NCBI GenBank assembly: GCA_963815375.1
Contig: CAWFGX010000002.1
Coordinates: 682,001-746,000, forward strand
Source: JASHPR01 sp963815375
Lineage (GTDB): Bacteria > Actinomycetota > Actinomycetes > Streptosporangiales > Streptosporangiaceae
DNA: 64,000 nucleotides
Direction: 5' to 3'
Positions 24,451 to 32,887 of the stretch are shown here, piece by piece. Every line of letters begins with the position of its first letter. The first letter of the stretch is position 1. The translations under genes and the position numbers were made by a program. The notes under the pieces were generated by a model. That model was not told the DNA's origin. It saw only the letters and a list, made by a program, of their open reading frames with translations, and ran no database searches.

Positions 24451-25256
24451 TGGACCTCAACCTGAGCGGCCGCACTGCGCTGATCACGGGCGCGGCCAGC
24501 GGAATCGGCAAGGCAACAGCGGCGACCCTGGCCGCGGAAGGCGCCCGGGTTATCCTGGTGGATCTCGATAAGGACGGCTTGAACGTTGCCATCGCCGAAC
24601 TGCCGACGGCCGGAACCCCGGCACATCTCACCATCAGCGCCGACCTGTCCACAGCAGAGGGCGTAGAAGCGGCCATGCGGGAGGCGCTAGACGCTGCCGA
24701 CGGCACAATCGACGTGTTCGTATCTAATGCGGGCACCTGCGCCTGGCGCAGCCTGGACGAGCTCACCGACGCCGACTGGCAGGCCACGTTCGAGCTGAAC
24801 TTCATGGCCCTGGTCCGCGCCGTCCGCTTCCTGCTGCCAGGCATGCGCGAGCGGCGCCGAGGCTCGATCGTGATTACGTCGTCCGACCTGGCCCGCCAGC
24901 CCGAGGTCAGCCCGGCCGATTACCAGGTATCCAAGGCCAGCCTGCTGTCCCTGACCAAGGCCCTGGCGATCGAGGCGGCCCCGCACGTCCGGGTCAACAC
25001 GGTCGCCCCCGGTCCGGTGTGGACACCGCTATGGTCGCGGCCAGGAGGAATCGCCGACAACCTGGCGCGGATACACCAGCGGCCGCCCGCAGAAGCCGTC
25101 GATTACGAGCTCTCCCTGCGTCACTTGCCGCTGGGCCGGATCGGCAGGCCAGAAGAGGTGGCCAACGTCATCACATTCCTCGCCTCTGATGCGGCCTCCT
25201 TCGTGACCAGTTCGGTGTACGGCGTCGACGGCGGCAGCATCCGTGGCCTCCTGTAA
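24450..25256 (+). CDS. Short-chain dehydrogenase/reductase in the cyclase operon
   Basis: The 268-residue classical SDR has the cofactor motif TGAASGIG near residue 12, an acidic residue after strand 2 (LVDLDKD) that favours NAD(H), VSNAG in place of the usual NNAG, and the catalytic Ser and Tyr-x3-Lys in ITSSD and YQVSK. The C-terminal VYGVDGGS is typical. Its ATG at 24450 overlaps the bicupin stop by one base, so the two are coupled. It probably oxidises or reduces a ring hydroxyl or ketone of the product of the upstream cyclase. Direction and position are unknown. Confidence 0.88.
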   Translation: MDLNLSGRTALITGAASGIGKATAATLAAEGARVILVDLDKDGLNVAIAELPTAGTPAHLTISADLSTAEGVEAAMREALDAADGTIDVFVSNAGTCAWRSLDELTDADWQATFELNFMALVRAVRFLLPGMRERRRGSIVITSSDLARQPEVSPADYQVSKASLLSLTKALAIEAAPHVRVNTVAPGPVWTPLWSRPGGIADNLARIHQRPPAEAVDYELSLRHLPLGRIGRPEEVANVITFLASDAASFVTSSVYGVDGGSIRGLL

Positions 25257-25276
25257 GTCACAAACGGAAGGCAGAC

Positions 25277-25834
25277 ATGACCTCAGTCGATCACCAGCGG
25301 TCCGGCCAGTCCCCCACTGCGGGCGGGAAGTCGGCCGCGTTCCTCGGCCCTGGCGAGGGACCGGCGATCAGCATGGGCGCCCTGCCACTGATCTTCAAGG
25401 CGCTCTCGGCGTGGACCGGCGGCGCCTACGAGCTCCACGAGCAGCCAATCAGCCCAGGCGTCCTAGTTGCACCACACCAGCATAAGAACCAGGACCAGGT
25501 TAGCTACGTGGTGTCGGGAACCCTCGGGTTCCTGGTAGGCAGTGAGGAGTTCGAGGCCCCGGCAGGCAGCTTCATCTGGCGTCCCCGCCAGATCACGCAT
25601 GCTTTGTGGAACAGCGGGCAGCAAGAGGCCCGGATGATTGAGATCAGTTCTCCCGGCACCGAGATCGAGGAATTCTTCAACGCCTTCGGTAAACTCACCG
25701 AGGCCGGCGGCGCCACGGCTGACGCGATCAGCAAGCTCGCTGCACCGTACGGCATCAGCTACGACCTATCGCGGATTCCTGATCTTGAGGCCCGGCACAA
25801 CGTGTCGGCGGGCGGAGCGTGGTGGCCGGAATGA
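25277..25834 (+). CDS. Single-domain cupin protein
   Basis: The 185-residue protein contains one cupin barrel at about residues 60-125. The first motif is PHQHKNQDQVSYVVSGTLGF, with the His-x-His pair but Gln where the metal-binding Glu normally lies; the second motif gives a His in RQITHALWNSG. The C-terminal 60 residues are helical. GGAAGG precedes the ATG, and the following DoxX gene overlaps its stop (ATGA). It lies in the same operon as the cyclase, bicupin and SDR. Possible roles are an isomerase or a quinol/polyphenol dioxygenase-like enzyme; the altered ligand set makes the activity uncertain. Confidence 0.8.
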   Translation: MTSVDHQRSGQSPTAGGKSAAFLGPGEGPAISMGALPLIFKALSAWTGGAYELHEQPISPGVLVAPHQHKNQDQVSYVVSGTLGFLVGSEEFEAPAGSFIWRPRQITHALWNSGQQEARMIEISSPGTEIEEFFNAFGKLTEAGGATADAISKLAAPYGISYDLSRIPDLEARHNVSAGGAWWPE

Positions 25835-26292
25835 CCAGCCCCGGGCCGTCGCTCAGGATCGGCCAGGCTGGCCGGACCGCCACCAGGATGCTGGGCCGGG
25901 CGCTGATCGCCTCGGCCTTCGTCCATGGCGGTACCGCAACCCTGAAGGACCCGGGCCCGCGGGCCGAGGCCGCTGCCGACTTCCTGGCCCGTCTGCGGGA
26001 TGCTCTTCCCTGGTTGCCTGCGGACCTGACCCTGGTACGCCTCAACGCCGCCACCCAGGTCGCGGCAGGGACCCTGCTGGCCGTGGGAGCGTGGGAACGG
26101 CAGAGTGCCCAGGTCCTCGCGGCTAGCCTGGTTCCGACAACCATTGCAGGCCACCCCGCCTGGGCTGCGGCCGATCCAGCTACCCGGGCCGCTGAGGCGA
26201 TCCAGCTCGGCAAGAACCTCTGTATGCTCGGCGGGCTGCTGCTGCTCGCATGCGGCCGGGCAGGCCAGTATCAGCCCCAGCAACCGGGATGA
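25831..26292 (+). CDS. DoxX-like small membrane protein
   Basis: The 153-residue protein has the DoxX-family pattern: an N-terminal helix starting at RMLGRALIASAFVHGGTATL, a polar loop, and three further hydrophobic helices (TQVAAGTLLAVGAW, VLAASLVPTTIAGHPAW, LCMLGGLLLLACG). DoxX proteins are four-helix membrane proteins linked to quinone redox or thiosulfate metabolism in some organisms and often sit in operons with oxidoreductases. The ATG at 25831 overlaps the cupin stop (ATGA), and its own stop overlaps the next start in the same way. The function here is unknown; membrane redox support for the pathway is a guess. Confidence 0.8.
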   Translation: MTSPGPSLRIGQAGRTATRMLGRALIASAFVHGGTATLKDPGPRAEAAADFLARLRDALPWLPADLTLVRLNAATQVAAGTLLAVGAWERQSAQVLAASLVPTTIAGHPAWAAADPATRAAEAIQLGKNLCMLGGLLLLACGRAGQYQPQQPG

Positions 26293-27449
26293 CCGAGCTA
26301 GCCGACTCACTCTGCAGGCCGGTCACTCTGAGGCAGGTGGCGGCGCAGGCGCGGGTGCATCCCGGCACGGCATCCCGCGCGCTGCACAGCGCCACCCGTC
26401 ATCTGGTGAGCGAGACTACGGTCCAGCGGGTGCTATAGGCGGCCGAGTCGCTCGGGTATGTGGGCAACCATGCGGCCGCGAGCCTGCGGACCCGGAGCAC
26501 CAGCACGGTGGGAGTGCTGCTGACCGACCAAGGCGATCCGATGTGGCGGCCGTTCTGCCGCGGCCTGGAAGACCGCCTGGCCGCGGCGGACTACGTGGCA
26601 CTGATCGGCAGTACCGGCCGGAGGCCGGACCGCGAGCGCACGCTCCTGATCCAGATGAGGGCACGTCACGTCGAGGGGCTGATCCTCGCCGACGGCACGC
26701 TCAACGCCTCACTGCGCGCAGGTCTGGCCGGGACCGGTCTGCCAGCCGTTGCCGCAGGCAGCTCAATCGAGTCCAGTGCCCGGCTGCGGTCGCTGCCCTC
26801 GGTGTCAGTCGACATGGCACGTGGCATGCAGATGGTCGTCGCTCATCTGACCGCACTTGGGCATCGCTCTCTTGCATGTATCACTGGCCCGGGCTGGAAA
26901 GCGAGTCAACGGGATTTCGTAACCGCTGTGACCGCAAGCGGCCTGGCGCCGCAGCCGCGGCTGGCGCTGCACGCCCCGGCCCTGAGTGCGGCCGAAGGCG
27001 CGCGCTGCTGCCGCCAGGTGCTGGCCAGCGGGGAGCCGTGTACGGCGATTGTCACCACGAGCGAACTGCTCGCGGCTGGCTGCTGCCAGGCCCTGGCCGC
27101 TGCTGGCCGTGACTGCCCGGAGCACCTCTCCGTCACCGGACTGGGCGACCTGCCGCTGGCCGACTGCCTGACGCCCCCGCTGACCACGATCCGGCCACCG
27201 CAGTATCACCTCGGAACTCAAGCGGCGCAGATGCTCCTGCGCCGGATCAGCGGCGGCGACGAGGATCCGGCAGCCGAGTTGCTGCTGCCGGCCGTTGTTG
27301 TGCGAGGATCTACAGCCCCGGCCCCGCACCTGCCGGCTACCAGCCATGGAACAGCTCGCCCGCGCAGTGCGGCCGCTGCGGCGTCCCGTGCCAGCTTAGG
27401 TGATACGTCAGAAATATTTCGTCATGCAAGTGTCAATGCGCGTACATAA
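26289..27449 (+). pseudogene. LacI-family regulator interrupted by an in-frame amber codon
   Basis: From the ATG at 26289 (overlapping the DoxX stop) the frame reads a normal LacI DNA-binding domain (PVTLRQVAAQARVHPGTASRAL) up to QRVL. It then meets TAG at 26436-26438, codon 50, and continues in the same frame with AAESLGYVGNHAAASLRTRST, exactly the hinge that follows in intact LacI proteins, and a complete effector domain to 27449. One base change (for example from GAG or CAG) explains the stop. Either the regulator is inactive, so that the operon loses repression, or the stop is read through, or this is a sequencing error. A GTG at 26460 could restart a product lacking the DNA-binding domain. 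Confidence 0.85.
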
Positions 27450-27463
27450 AACACGCTTACACT
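27429..27463. promoter_or_regulatory. Imperfect inverted repeat upstream of the second SARP gene
   Basis: AGTGTCAATGCG at 27429-27440 and CGCTTACACT at 27454-27463 form an imperfect inverted repeat in an AT-richer stretch ahead of the SARP start at 27522. Between them GCGTACATAAAACACGC (27440-27456) has partial similarity (about 10 of 17 positions) to the reverse orientation of the shared cluster element. A degenerate regulator site is possible but weakly supported. Confidence 0.3.
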
Positions 27464-27521
27464 TCGGTTAAAGGCGCCCCGCTTTTGACAATAGGAAAGC
27501 GTAGGGGAGGGAAGGCAGCAG

Positions 27522-28394
27522 GTGGACTTTCTCGTCCTAGGGCCCCTGGAGATCATCTCCGATTCCGCTGAGCCAGTGGATGTCCCCCAGCCCGTACACC
27601 GCGCGATCCTGTCCGTGCTGCTCTTCTATGCGGGCCGGCCCTGCAGCCATGCCAAGATCATCGACGCAGTCTGGGGTGACGCCCCGCCGAAGGAGCCGGT
27701 CCGGACGCTGCTGAGCCATATCTCCAGAATCCGCCGGCACATCGACGCCGGGGACCGCCTGCAGACACTGCGTGGCGCTTACCGGATGAACCCAGGGCGC
27801 GACGAGCTGGATTTGTACCGGTTCCACCGGTACAGGTCCCAGGCGCAGACGGCGCTGACACAGGGAGACTCCGAGCAGGCAGCTGTCCTTTTTGCCGGCG
27901 CCCTTGACTGCTGGCGCAGGCCGCCCCTAGCCGATCTCCCGTCGACGCACGAGATCGACGCCGACGTGGCCCAGCTCCTGGAGCAGCGCCGCTCCGCCGA
28001 AACCGAGTTCATCGACCTCCTGCTGTCGCTGGGCCGCCATCAGCAGGTCGTTCCCGACCTGCAGCGCATTGTCACCGCCGACCCGCTCGCCGAACGATCA
28101 TGGGGACAGCTGATGCTCGCCCTGTACCGCAGCGGGCGCAAAGGTGAGGCGCTGGCGGCGTACAGCACGGCCCGCGCGGCGATGATCCGCACCCTGGGAA
28201 CCGAGCCAACTCGGGGTCTCCAGGATTTGCTCGCTCAGATTCTCTCCAACAGTGAGGAACTCAATGCCGTCGCTGCACCGGCTCCGTGGTCGGCCATCCG
28301 CGACCGGCTGTCCCGCCCGGTCTCATTCCGGGCCCCGAGCATGCCAAGACAGCCGCACACCGGCGCTGACGACGCGTTAGGTGGCGTGGCCTGA
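27522..28394 (+). CDS. Second SARP-family (BTAD) regulator
   Basis: The 290-residue protein starts at GTG with GGGGAGGG about ten bases upstream. The DNA-binding domain spans about residues 1-90 (DFLVLGPLEI, LLFYAGRPCSHAKIIDAVWG, LLSHISRIRRHI), and the BTAD activation domain about 96-245 (LDLYRFHRY, SWGQLMLALYRSGRKGEALA). The Ser/Pro-rich tail is short. It has the compact size of cluster-situated SARP activators. It lies at the end of the cyclase operon, just before the convergent ABC exporter, and is the best candidate for the activator that recognises the element shared by both promoters. Confidence 0.9.
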   Translation: MDFLVLGPLEIISDSAEPVDVPQPVHRAILSVLLFYAGRPCSHAKIIDAVWGDAPPKEPVRTLLSHISRIRRHIDAGDRLQTLRGAYRMNPGRDELDLYRFHRYRSQAQTALTQGDSEQAAVLFAGALDCWRRPPLADLPSTHEIDADVAQLLEQRRSAETEFIDLLLSLGRHQQVVPDLQRIVTADPLAERSWGQLMLALYRSGRKGEALAAYSTARAAMIRTLGTEPTRGLQDLLAQILSNSEELNAVAAPAPWSAIRDRLSRPVSFRAPSMPRQPHTGADDALGGVA

Positions 28395-28430
28395 CGCCCG
28401 CAGCGGGCCCCGAACTCCGGACCAGACCGA

Positions 28431-29606
28431 TTAGTGAGCAATGAGCCTTCGCCGCATAGCCAGGGTCCCGGCCAACGCTGCCGCTGCGGAGGCGCAGGCG
28501 AGCACGATGTAGTCGCGTATCACTTCGGTGCTCGAGTTGTAGAAGACGGCCATCTGCAGCGCGTGGATGCCATACGTGAGCGGGTCGAAGGCAGCGATCC
28601 GCTGCAGCCAGCCGGGCTCGAAGTAGATCACCCCGATGCCGCCGGCCAGGGCGAACAGCTCGACCGCAGCGATGGTGGCCCCCACGGATACCGGCTGCTT
28701 GCGCTGGAACCAGGTGCCGATCGCGACGCCGAGCCCAGTGCTGAACGCCGAGCTGAGCGCGATCGCGCCGATCGCCTCGAGCCAGTACCCGCCCTCGGGA
28801 CGGGTGAAATTGACAATCGCACCCACCACCAGCATCGCCGTGGCCAGCACGAACGTGGACACGAAGCCCGCCATCATCTTGCCTGCGATGATGGTGAACC
28901 GGCTGACCGGAGCAAGCAGCAGCTCCTTGACCGTCCGTTTCTCGAACTCTCCCGCCACCGCCATCCCGCTGGAGATGATCCCGTTCACCGTGACGATAAG
29001 GATGATGACAGGCAGCACGCTGTACTGGTACAGCTGGACGTCACGGGCGCGAAGGTGGGTTTCGGCGATCGTGACCTTGATCGGGCTGGCATGCCCGAGA
29101 CCCTGGTAGTAGGTCGTAATGGCATCCGGCACGGAGCGGCGGATGTCCCCGGCCAGGTCGAAGTTGAGGTTGTTGGCGACCACCTTGACCGGCGCCTGTT
29201 CGTGCGCGTCCACCCGCTGGGTCAGGTCTGGCGGGATCGTGATGACGGTCGACACCTGAAGGTTGGCGTACATCTGGCTGGCGCGCGCCGGGCTCACCTG
29301 GTAAACCCGGAATACGCCAGCGTTCACGATGGCATTTGCGAGCTGCGCGCCGACCGGGCCATGGTCGAGGTTGACCACTGCAGCGGGCTCCCGACTGGTC
29401 GCCTGTGCGCCTAGGAACACGACCAGCGTGTAGGAGACCGGGACCAGCAGCGACCCGATGATCTGCAGCGGCTGGCGCATCCACAGCAGCAGGTCCTTCA
29501 GGAAGATAGCCCGGACCGACGTGGCGAACGACCCGGCACGCTCCCCGCTGACGCCGTGGCCAGGCGGCCGCAACTCCGGGCCGGCACGGTCGGCGACGAG
29601 GCTCAT
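28431..29606 (-). CDS. ABC-2 type transporter permease
   Basis: The 391-residue protein has the ABC-2 layout: one N-terminal membrane helix (IIGSLLVPVSYTLVVFLG), a large extracytoplasmic domain (about residues 65-195) and five C-terminal helices, with the conserved coupling segment EFEKRTVKELLLAPVSR. The ATG at 29606 lies four bases after the stop of the preceding permease with GAGGGTGAG upstream, so the two are co-translated. With its sister permease and the ATPase it forms a heteromeric exporter. The convergent position next to the cyclase cluster and the shared promoter element suggest it exports or confers self-resistance to the cluster product. Confidence 0.88.
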   Translation of the reverse strand: MSLVADRAGPELRPPGHGVSGERAGSFATSVRAIFLKDLLLWMRQPLQIIGSLLVPVSYTLVVFLGAQATSREPAAVVNLDHGPVGAQLANAIVNAGVFRVYQVSPARASQMYANLQVSTVITIPPDLTQRVDAHEQAPVKVVANNLNFDLAGDIRRSVPDAITTYYQGLGHASPIKVTIAETHLRARDVQLYQYSVLPVIILIVTVNGIISSGMAVAGEFEKRTVKELLLAPVSRFTIIAGKMMAGFVSTFVLATAMLVVGAIVNFTRPEGGYWLEAIGAIALSSAFSTGLGVAIGTWFQRKQPVSVGATIAAVELFALAGGIGVIYFEPGWLQRIAAFDPLTYGIHALQMAVFYNSSTEVIRDYIVLACASAAAALAGTLAMRRRLIAH

Positions 29607-29610
29607 CCGC

Positions 29611-30768
29611 TCACCCTCGGCGCCCGGCAAGGCGCGGCAGCCAGCGTCTGGTACTTCTCTGCATGGTGGTCAGCCTCAGTGCTACCACGGCCAGCAGGAC
29701 GAAGGCGGCGACGTAACCCGCGAGGACCAGCGCGTCGATGCCCGGGGACAGCGTCCCGGTCCGGAATCCCTTAAACGCGAGCTGCTGAAGAACCACGGCG
29801 TAGTGAACGGGAAGCGCCACGCCGATGTCGTAGACCGCCCGGGTCTGGAACGTGAGGGGGCTGAACACGCCGCTGAGGAAGAACAGCGGGACCGGGACGG
29901 CCCTGGTGAGGATGGTGAACGCCGAGCGGTCCCTGATCAGCAGGCCGAACGCTGTGCCAGCTGCCACGAACACGGCGAGCGTCAGCAGGCATACTCCGGC
30001 CACGAGCAAGATATCGGCGGGACGGCCGCCGATCACCACGGTCACCACGCCCACGACGATGATCCCCGCGGGCAGTGAGATGAGGAACGCACCGAGCATC
30101 CGGCCGATCAGCATGGCCCACGGCCGGGCGGGCGCCAGGAGCAGTTCCTTGATGGTCCCCTTCTCGAACTCCCTGGCGGCTGCGTTGCCCGCCTGGAGCA
30201 GGCCGCTGACCATCAACGCGATCACCGTGATGCTGATCGCCAGGAACGGGATGTACCCAGTATCACTCGGATAGGCGTCCTGCTCGCTGGTGACGATGCT
30301 TACCTGCTTCGGGTCAGTGCGGGCGTAGAACGAGGTGACTGACAGCCGGATCGCCCGGTGCACGTCGTCGGTCAGGTCCTCATCCAGGTTGTTAACCTGC
30401 ATTGAGACCCGCACCGGCTGCTGGCGCGCGACAGCGCGGTCGAAGTTCGCCGGGACCGTGACCACCGCCACCAGCGTTCCCTCGTGCATCTGGGCGCTTG
30501 CCTGCGCAGGAGTCTCGACCCGGAGCCGGAAGCTGTCCGACCGCTGCATCGAGGCAACGAACTGCTGAGCGTAGTGGCCGTGATCCAGCAAGACCACGGC
30601 GGTCGGGGCGGCAGAACCAGACAACGCGAACAGCGACATCATGATCAGGTAGTTGATCGGCAGCGAGACCGACTGGATCATCGTCGACCGCTCGGTCAGG
30701 GCGGATCGGACATCCTTGGCCGCACAAGCCCAGATCACCCGAAGCCATGCCTGGACAGCTCGCAGCAC
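29611..30768 (-). CDS. ABC-2 type transporter permease (paralogous partner)
   Basis: The 385-residue protein has the same architecture as its downstream neighbour: one N-terminal helix, a large external domain, then five helices, and the coupling segment AAREFEKGTIKELLLAPARPW. The start is GTG at 30768; TAGGAG, overlapping the stop codon of the ATPase gene, supplies the ribosome site, so translation is coupled. The two permeases are clear paralogues. A YhgE/DrrB-like drug or lipid exporter is the nearest functional picture; the substrate is not visible in the sequence. Confidence 0.88.
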   Translation of the reverse strand: MLRAVQAWLRVIWACAAKDVRSALTERSTMIQSVSLPINYLIMMSLFALSGSAAPTAVVLLDHGHYAQQFVASMQRSDSFRLRVETPAQASAQMHEGTLVAVVTVPANFDRAVARQQPVRVSMQVNNLDEDLTDDVHRAIRLSVTSFYARTDPKQVSIVTSEQDAYPSDTGYIPFLAISITVIALMVSGLLQAGNAAAREFEKGTIKELLLAPARPWAMLIGRMLGAFLISLPAGIIVVGVVTVVIGGRPADILLVAGVCLLTLAVFVAAGTAFGLLIRDRSAFTILTRAVPVPLFFLSGVFSPLTFQTRAVYDIGVALPVHYAVVLQQLAFKGFRTGTLSPGIDALVLAGYVAAFVLLAVVALRLTTMQRSTRRWLPRLAGRRG

Positions 30769-30777
30769 GTTCAGCTC

Positions 30778-31962
30778 CTAATCCCGCAGCGCGCTGCCGG
30801 TAAGGTCGAGGAACACCTCGTCCAGCCGGGACTCGTGCACCGACAGGTCCCGGATCTCGCACGACGGGGAGAGCGCCGTGACGATCGCCGCGAGGCTGTC
30901 ATCGCGCTGGGTGGCGATGTTCAGCATGTACTCGCCAGTGTCGGGAGTCCCGGGCTCGGCCAGGGTCACATCCCTGACTCCGTCGACCCAGCGCAGGCGT
31001 TCCCAGATCTCGTCCAGGGAGGACACCGTCAGGGCCTGCACCTTCACTGAAACGACCGTCCCGCCGTGAGATTGCCTGAGCCGCGACGGGGTGTCCACGA
31101 TCACCAGGGCACCATGGTCGATGATCGCGAGCTGGTCGCAAAGCTCCTGCGCTTCCTCAAGTAGGTTGGTCGTGATCAGGATGGTCTTGCCCTGGCCGCG
31201 CAGGTCCCTGATGTACTCCCAGATGGCCGCGCGCGCCTGCACGTCGACGCCCAGGGTGGGCTCGTCCAGGATGATCAGCCGGGGATCGTGCAGCAGCGCC
31301 CGCGCGATCGCCAGGCGCCGCTTCATCCCGCCGGAGAAGGTTCCCACCCGGGAGTCCTTGCGGTCAGCCAGGCTGACCAGCTGCAGCAGCCGGGTGATCC
31401 GCTCCTTCTTCTCGCGGCGGGGGACACCGTACAGGTCGGCGTGAAAGCTCATGTTGGCCCAGGCCGTCAGCTCCTCGTAGAGAGCCGTCTCCTGGGGCAC
31501 CGTGCCCAGAAGCTGCCGTATCCGGCGCCGTTCGCGCTGGATACTCATACCGAGGATCTCGATCGACCCTGAGCTGGCCGGGATCAGCCCGGAGATCATG
31601 CTGATCGTCGTGGTCTTCCCCGACCCATTGGGGCCGAGCAGACCGAACACCTGACCCTGCGGTACCTCCAGACTGAGCCGGTTGACCGCGGTGAACTGCT
31701 TCTTGCCGGAACCGTACACCTTGCTCACGTCACGCAGCACTATGGCGGGCGTACCCAGCGGGGCCGCGGAACCATTGAGGCGCCCAGCCGACGTGAAGGC
31801 GGGCGTACCCGATGGGGCCGGCGAACCATTCAGGCGCCCAGCCGACGTGATGCTGGTCCGCTGGAGGCGTTCCCGCTCGTCCGCACCTGCCTGGGCATCC
31901 GGTCGTGCTCCGCGGCGGTGGCGCCCGGTCCCGGCAGGGGAAAGGCCGACCACGTCTGGCAT
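30778..31962 (-). CDS. ABC transporter ATP-binding protein
   Basis: The 394-residue protein has the full nucleotide-binding domain: Walker A GLLGPNGSGKTTT, Q-loop GTVPQETALYEEL, signature FSGGMKRRLAIARAL, Walker B LIILDEPTLGVD, and an H-loop region where TTNLLEEAQ replaces the usual TTH, so the H-loop His appears to be Asn. A C-terminal regulatory domain (DrrA-like) follows. I chose the ATG at 31962 because GAGGAG is just upstream. The first 75 residues are a non-conserved leader containing an 18-residue tandem duplication. The gene heads the exporter operon, downstream of the shared 17-base element. Confidence 0.9.
   Translation of the reverse strand: MPDVVGLSPAGTGRHRRGARPDAQAGADERERLQRTSITSAGRLNGSPAPSGTPAFTSAGRLNGSAAPLGTPAIVLRDVSKVYGSGKKQFTAVNRLSLEVPQGQVFGLLGPNGSGKTTTISMISGLIPASSGSIEILGMSIQRERRRIRQLLGTVPQETALYEELTAWANMSFHADLYGVPRREKKERITRLLQLVSLADRKDSRVGTFSGGMKRRLAIARALLHDPRLIILDEPTLGVDVQARAAIWEYIRDLRGQGKTILITTNLLEEAQELCDQLAIIDHGALVIVDTPSRLRQSHGGTVVSVKVQALTVSSLDEIWERLRWVDGVRDVTLAEPGTPDTGEYMLNIATQRDDSLAAIVTALSPSCEIRDLSVHESRLDEVFLDLTGSALRD
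31744..31851 (-). repeat. Tandem 54-base duplication inside the ABC ATPase gene
   Basis: Two 54-base copies lie head to tail at 31744-31797 and 31798-31851, differing at a few positions. On the coding strand each gives the 18-residue unit TSAGRLNGSxAPxGTPA. The duplication is in the leader ahead of the nucleotide-binding domain and keeps the frame. The degree of divergence indicates that it is not an assembly artefact of identical reads. Confidence 0.8.
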
Positions 31963-32026
31963 GCATGCTCCTCGCTCGGTGGACCTCACGAGCATGGTGC
32001 GCCTGGGAGGACGGCATCCGAGATTA

Positions 32027-32052
32027 AATACCAGACGGTACGTTACACATAC
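32027..32052 (-). promoter_or_regulatory. Exporter promoter with the 17-base element shared with the cyclase operon
   Basis: Read on the minus strand, GTATGTGTAACGTACCG (32052-32036) is identical to 22355-22371 ahead of the cyclase gene. In both places an AT-rich -10-like stretch follows at the same distance (here TATTTAAT, 32030-32023). It lies about 75 bases upstream of the ATPase start, in the gap between the hydrolase and exporter genes. A perfect 17-base match in 64 kb is not expected by chance. Confidence 0.7.
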
Positions 32053-32080
32053 TAGTTGTCCTGATACAAGGAGAGGTAAG

Positions 32081-32887
32081 TCACCCGGTGTGCTGCTGCA
32101 GGAACGCCAGCGTCCTCTGGTTGAACTCCTCGACGTTCTCGTAGATCGGCGCGTGTGAGCAGTCCTCGAACACCACAAGCTCGGCGCCTGGGATCGCCTC
32201 GGTCAGCGGGCCCGCGAAACGGGTCGACGTCGCCGCGTCGTGTCGCCCGAACGTGATCAGGGTCGGCGCCTGGACCGAGCCCAGCACGCCGCTCGCGTCG
32301 TGGGCGATGACCGCGCCTGACTGGCGGAGGAACGCGCCAACCGGCGGCATCGGCCGACCCCGCACGAACTCAGCCAGAGAGTCGACGTAATCGGGCCGCG
32401 TCGCGTACATCTCCGGGGTGAAGCACCACGGGAAGATGCCCTTGATCACCATCTCGGTGACGCTGTCCAGCCCCCGGGCCATGATCTGCCAGCCCTCGAC
32501 CACTGCACGCAGGTAGGGGTCGGTCCGCGGCCAGGCGCTGTGCAGTGACAGGGACTTCACCCGGGCGGGGTACTTGGCCGCCAGCCACATTCCGGCGGCC
32601 GCGCCCAGCGAGAGCCCGGCGACGTGAGCGCTGCCGATGTCCGCCTCGTGCATAAACGCGGCGATGTCGTCCGCGAACAGCTCCGTGGTGTAGGTGCCCT
32701 CGGGCTTGCCGGACATGCCCGCGCCGCGCAGGTCGACGGTAAAGCAGGTGAAGTGCTTGGCGTACTCGGCTACCTGGAATGCGTAGCACGCCTGGTCGGC
32801 GGCCACATACGGGATCAGAACCAGAGGTTCGCCCTTGCCCTGCACCTCGTAGTAGACCTCTATGCCGTTTGCCTGCACGGTTGGCAT
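32081..32887 (-). CDS. Alpha/beta-hydrolase
   Basis: The 268-residue protein has the alpha/beta-hydrolase fold with nucleophile Ser93 in AGLSLGAA, Asp in TFGRHDAAT (about 214) and His in EDCSHAPIYE (about 242). The N-terminal GIEVYYEVQGKGEPLVLIPY and VDLRGAGMSG match the enol-lactonase/haloperoxidase-like subgroup. GGGGAGGG lies upstream of the ATG. It is directly upstream of the exporter operon on the same strand but separated by a promoter region. It could act on the cluster product (ester or lactone hydrolysis) or be unrelated; no substrate can be named. Confidence 0.87.
   Translation of the reverse strand: MPTVQANGIEVYYEVQGKGEPLVLIPYVAADQACYAFQVAEYAKHFTCFTVDLRGAGMSGKPEGTYTTELFADDIAAFMHEADIGSAHVAGLSLGAAAGMWLAAKYPARVKSLSLHSAWPRTDPYLRAVVEGWQIMARGLDSVTEMVIKGIFPWCFTPEMYATRPDYVDSLAEFVRGRPMPPVGAFLRQSGAVIAHDASGVLGSVQAPTLITFGRHDAATSTRFAGPLTEAIPGAELVVFEDCSHAPIYENVEEFNQRTLAFLQQHTG

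Noticed and set aside
27485..27490. TTGACA as a -35 box for the second SARP gene
   Set aside because: There is no room for a -10 box before the ribosome site at about 27503-27510, so it is not a plausible promoter in that position.
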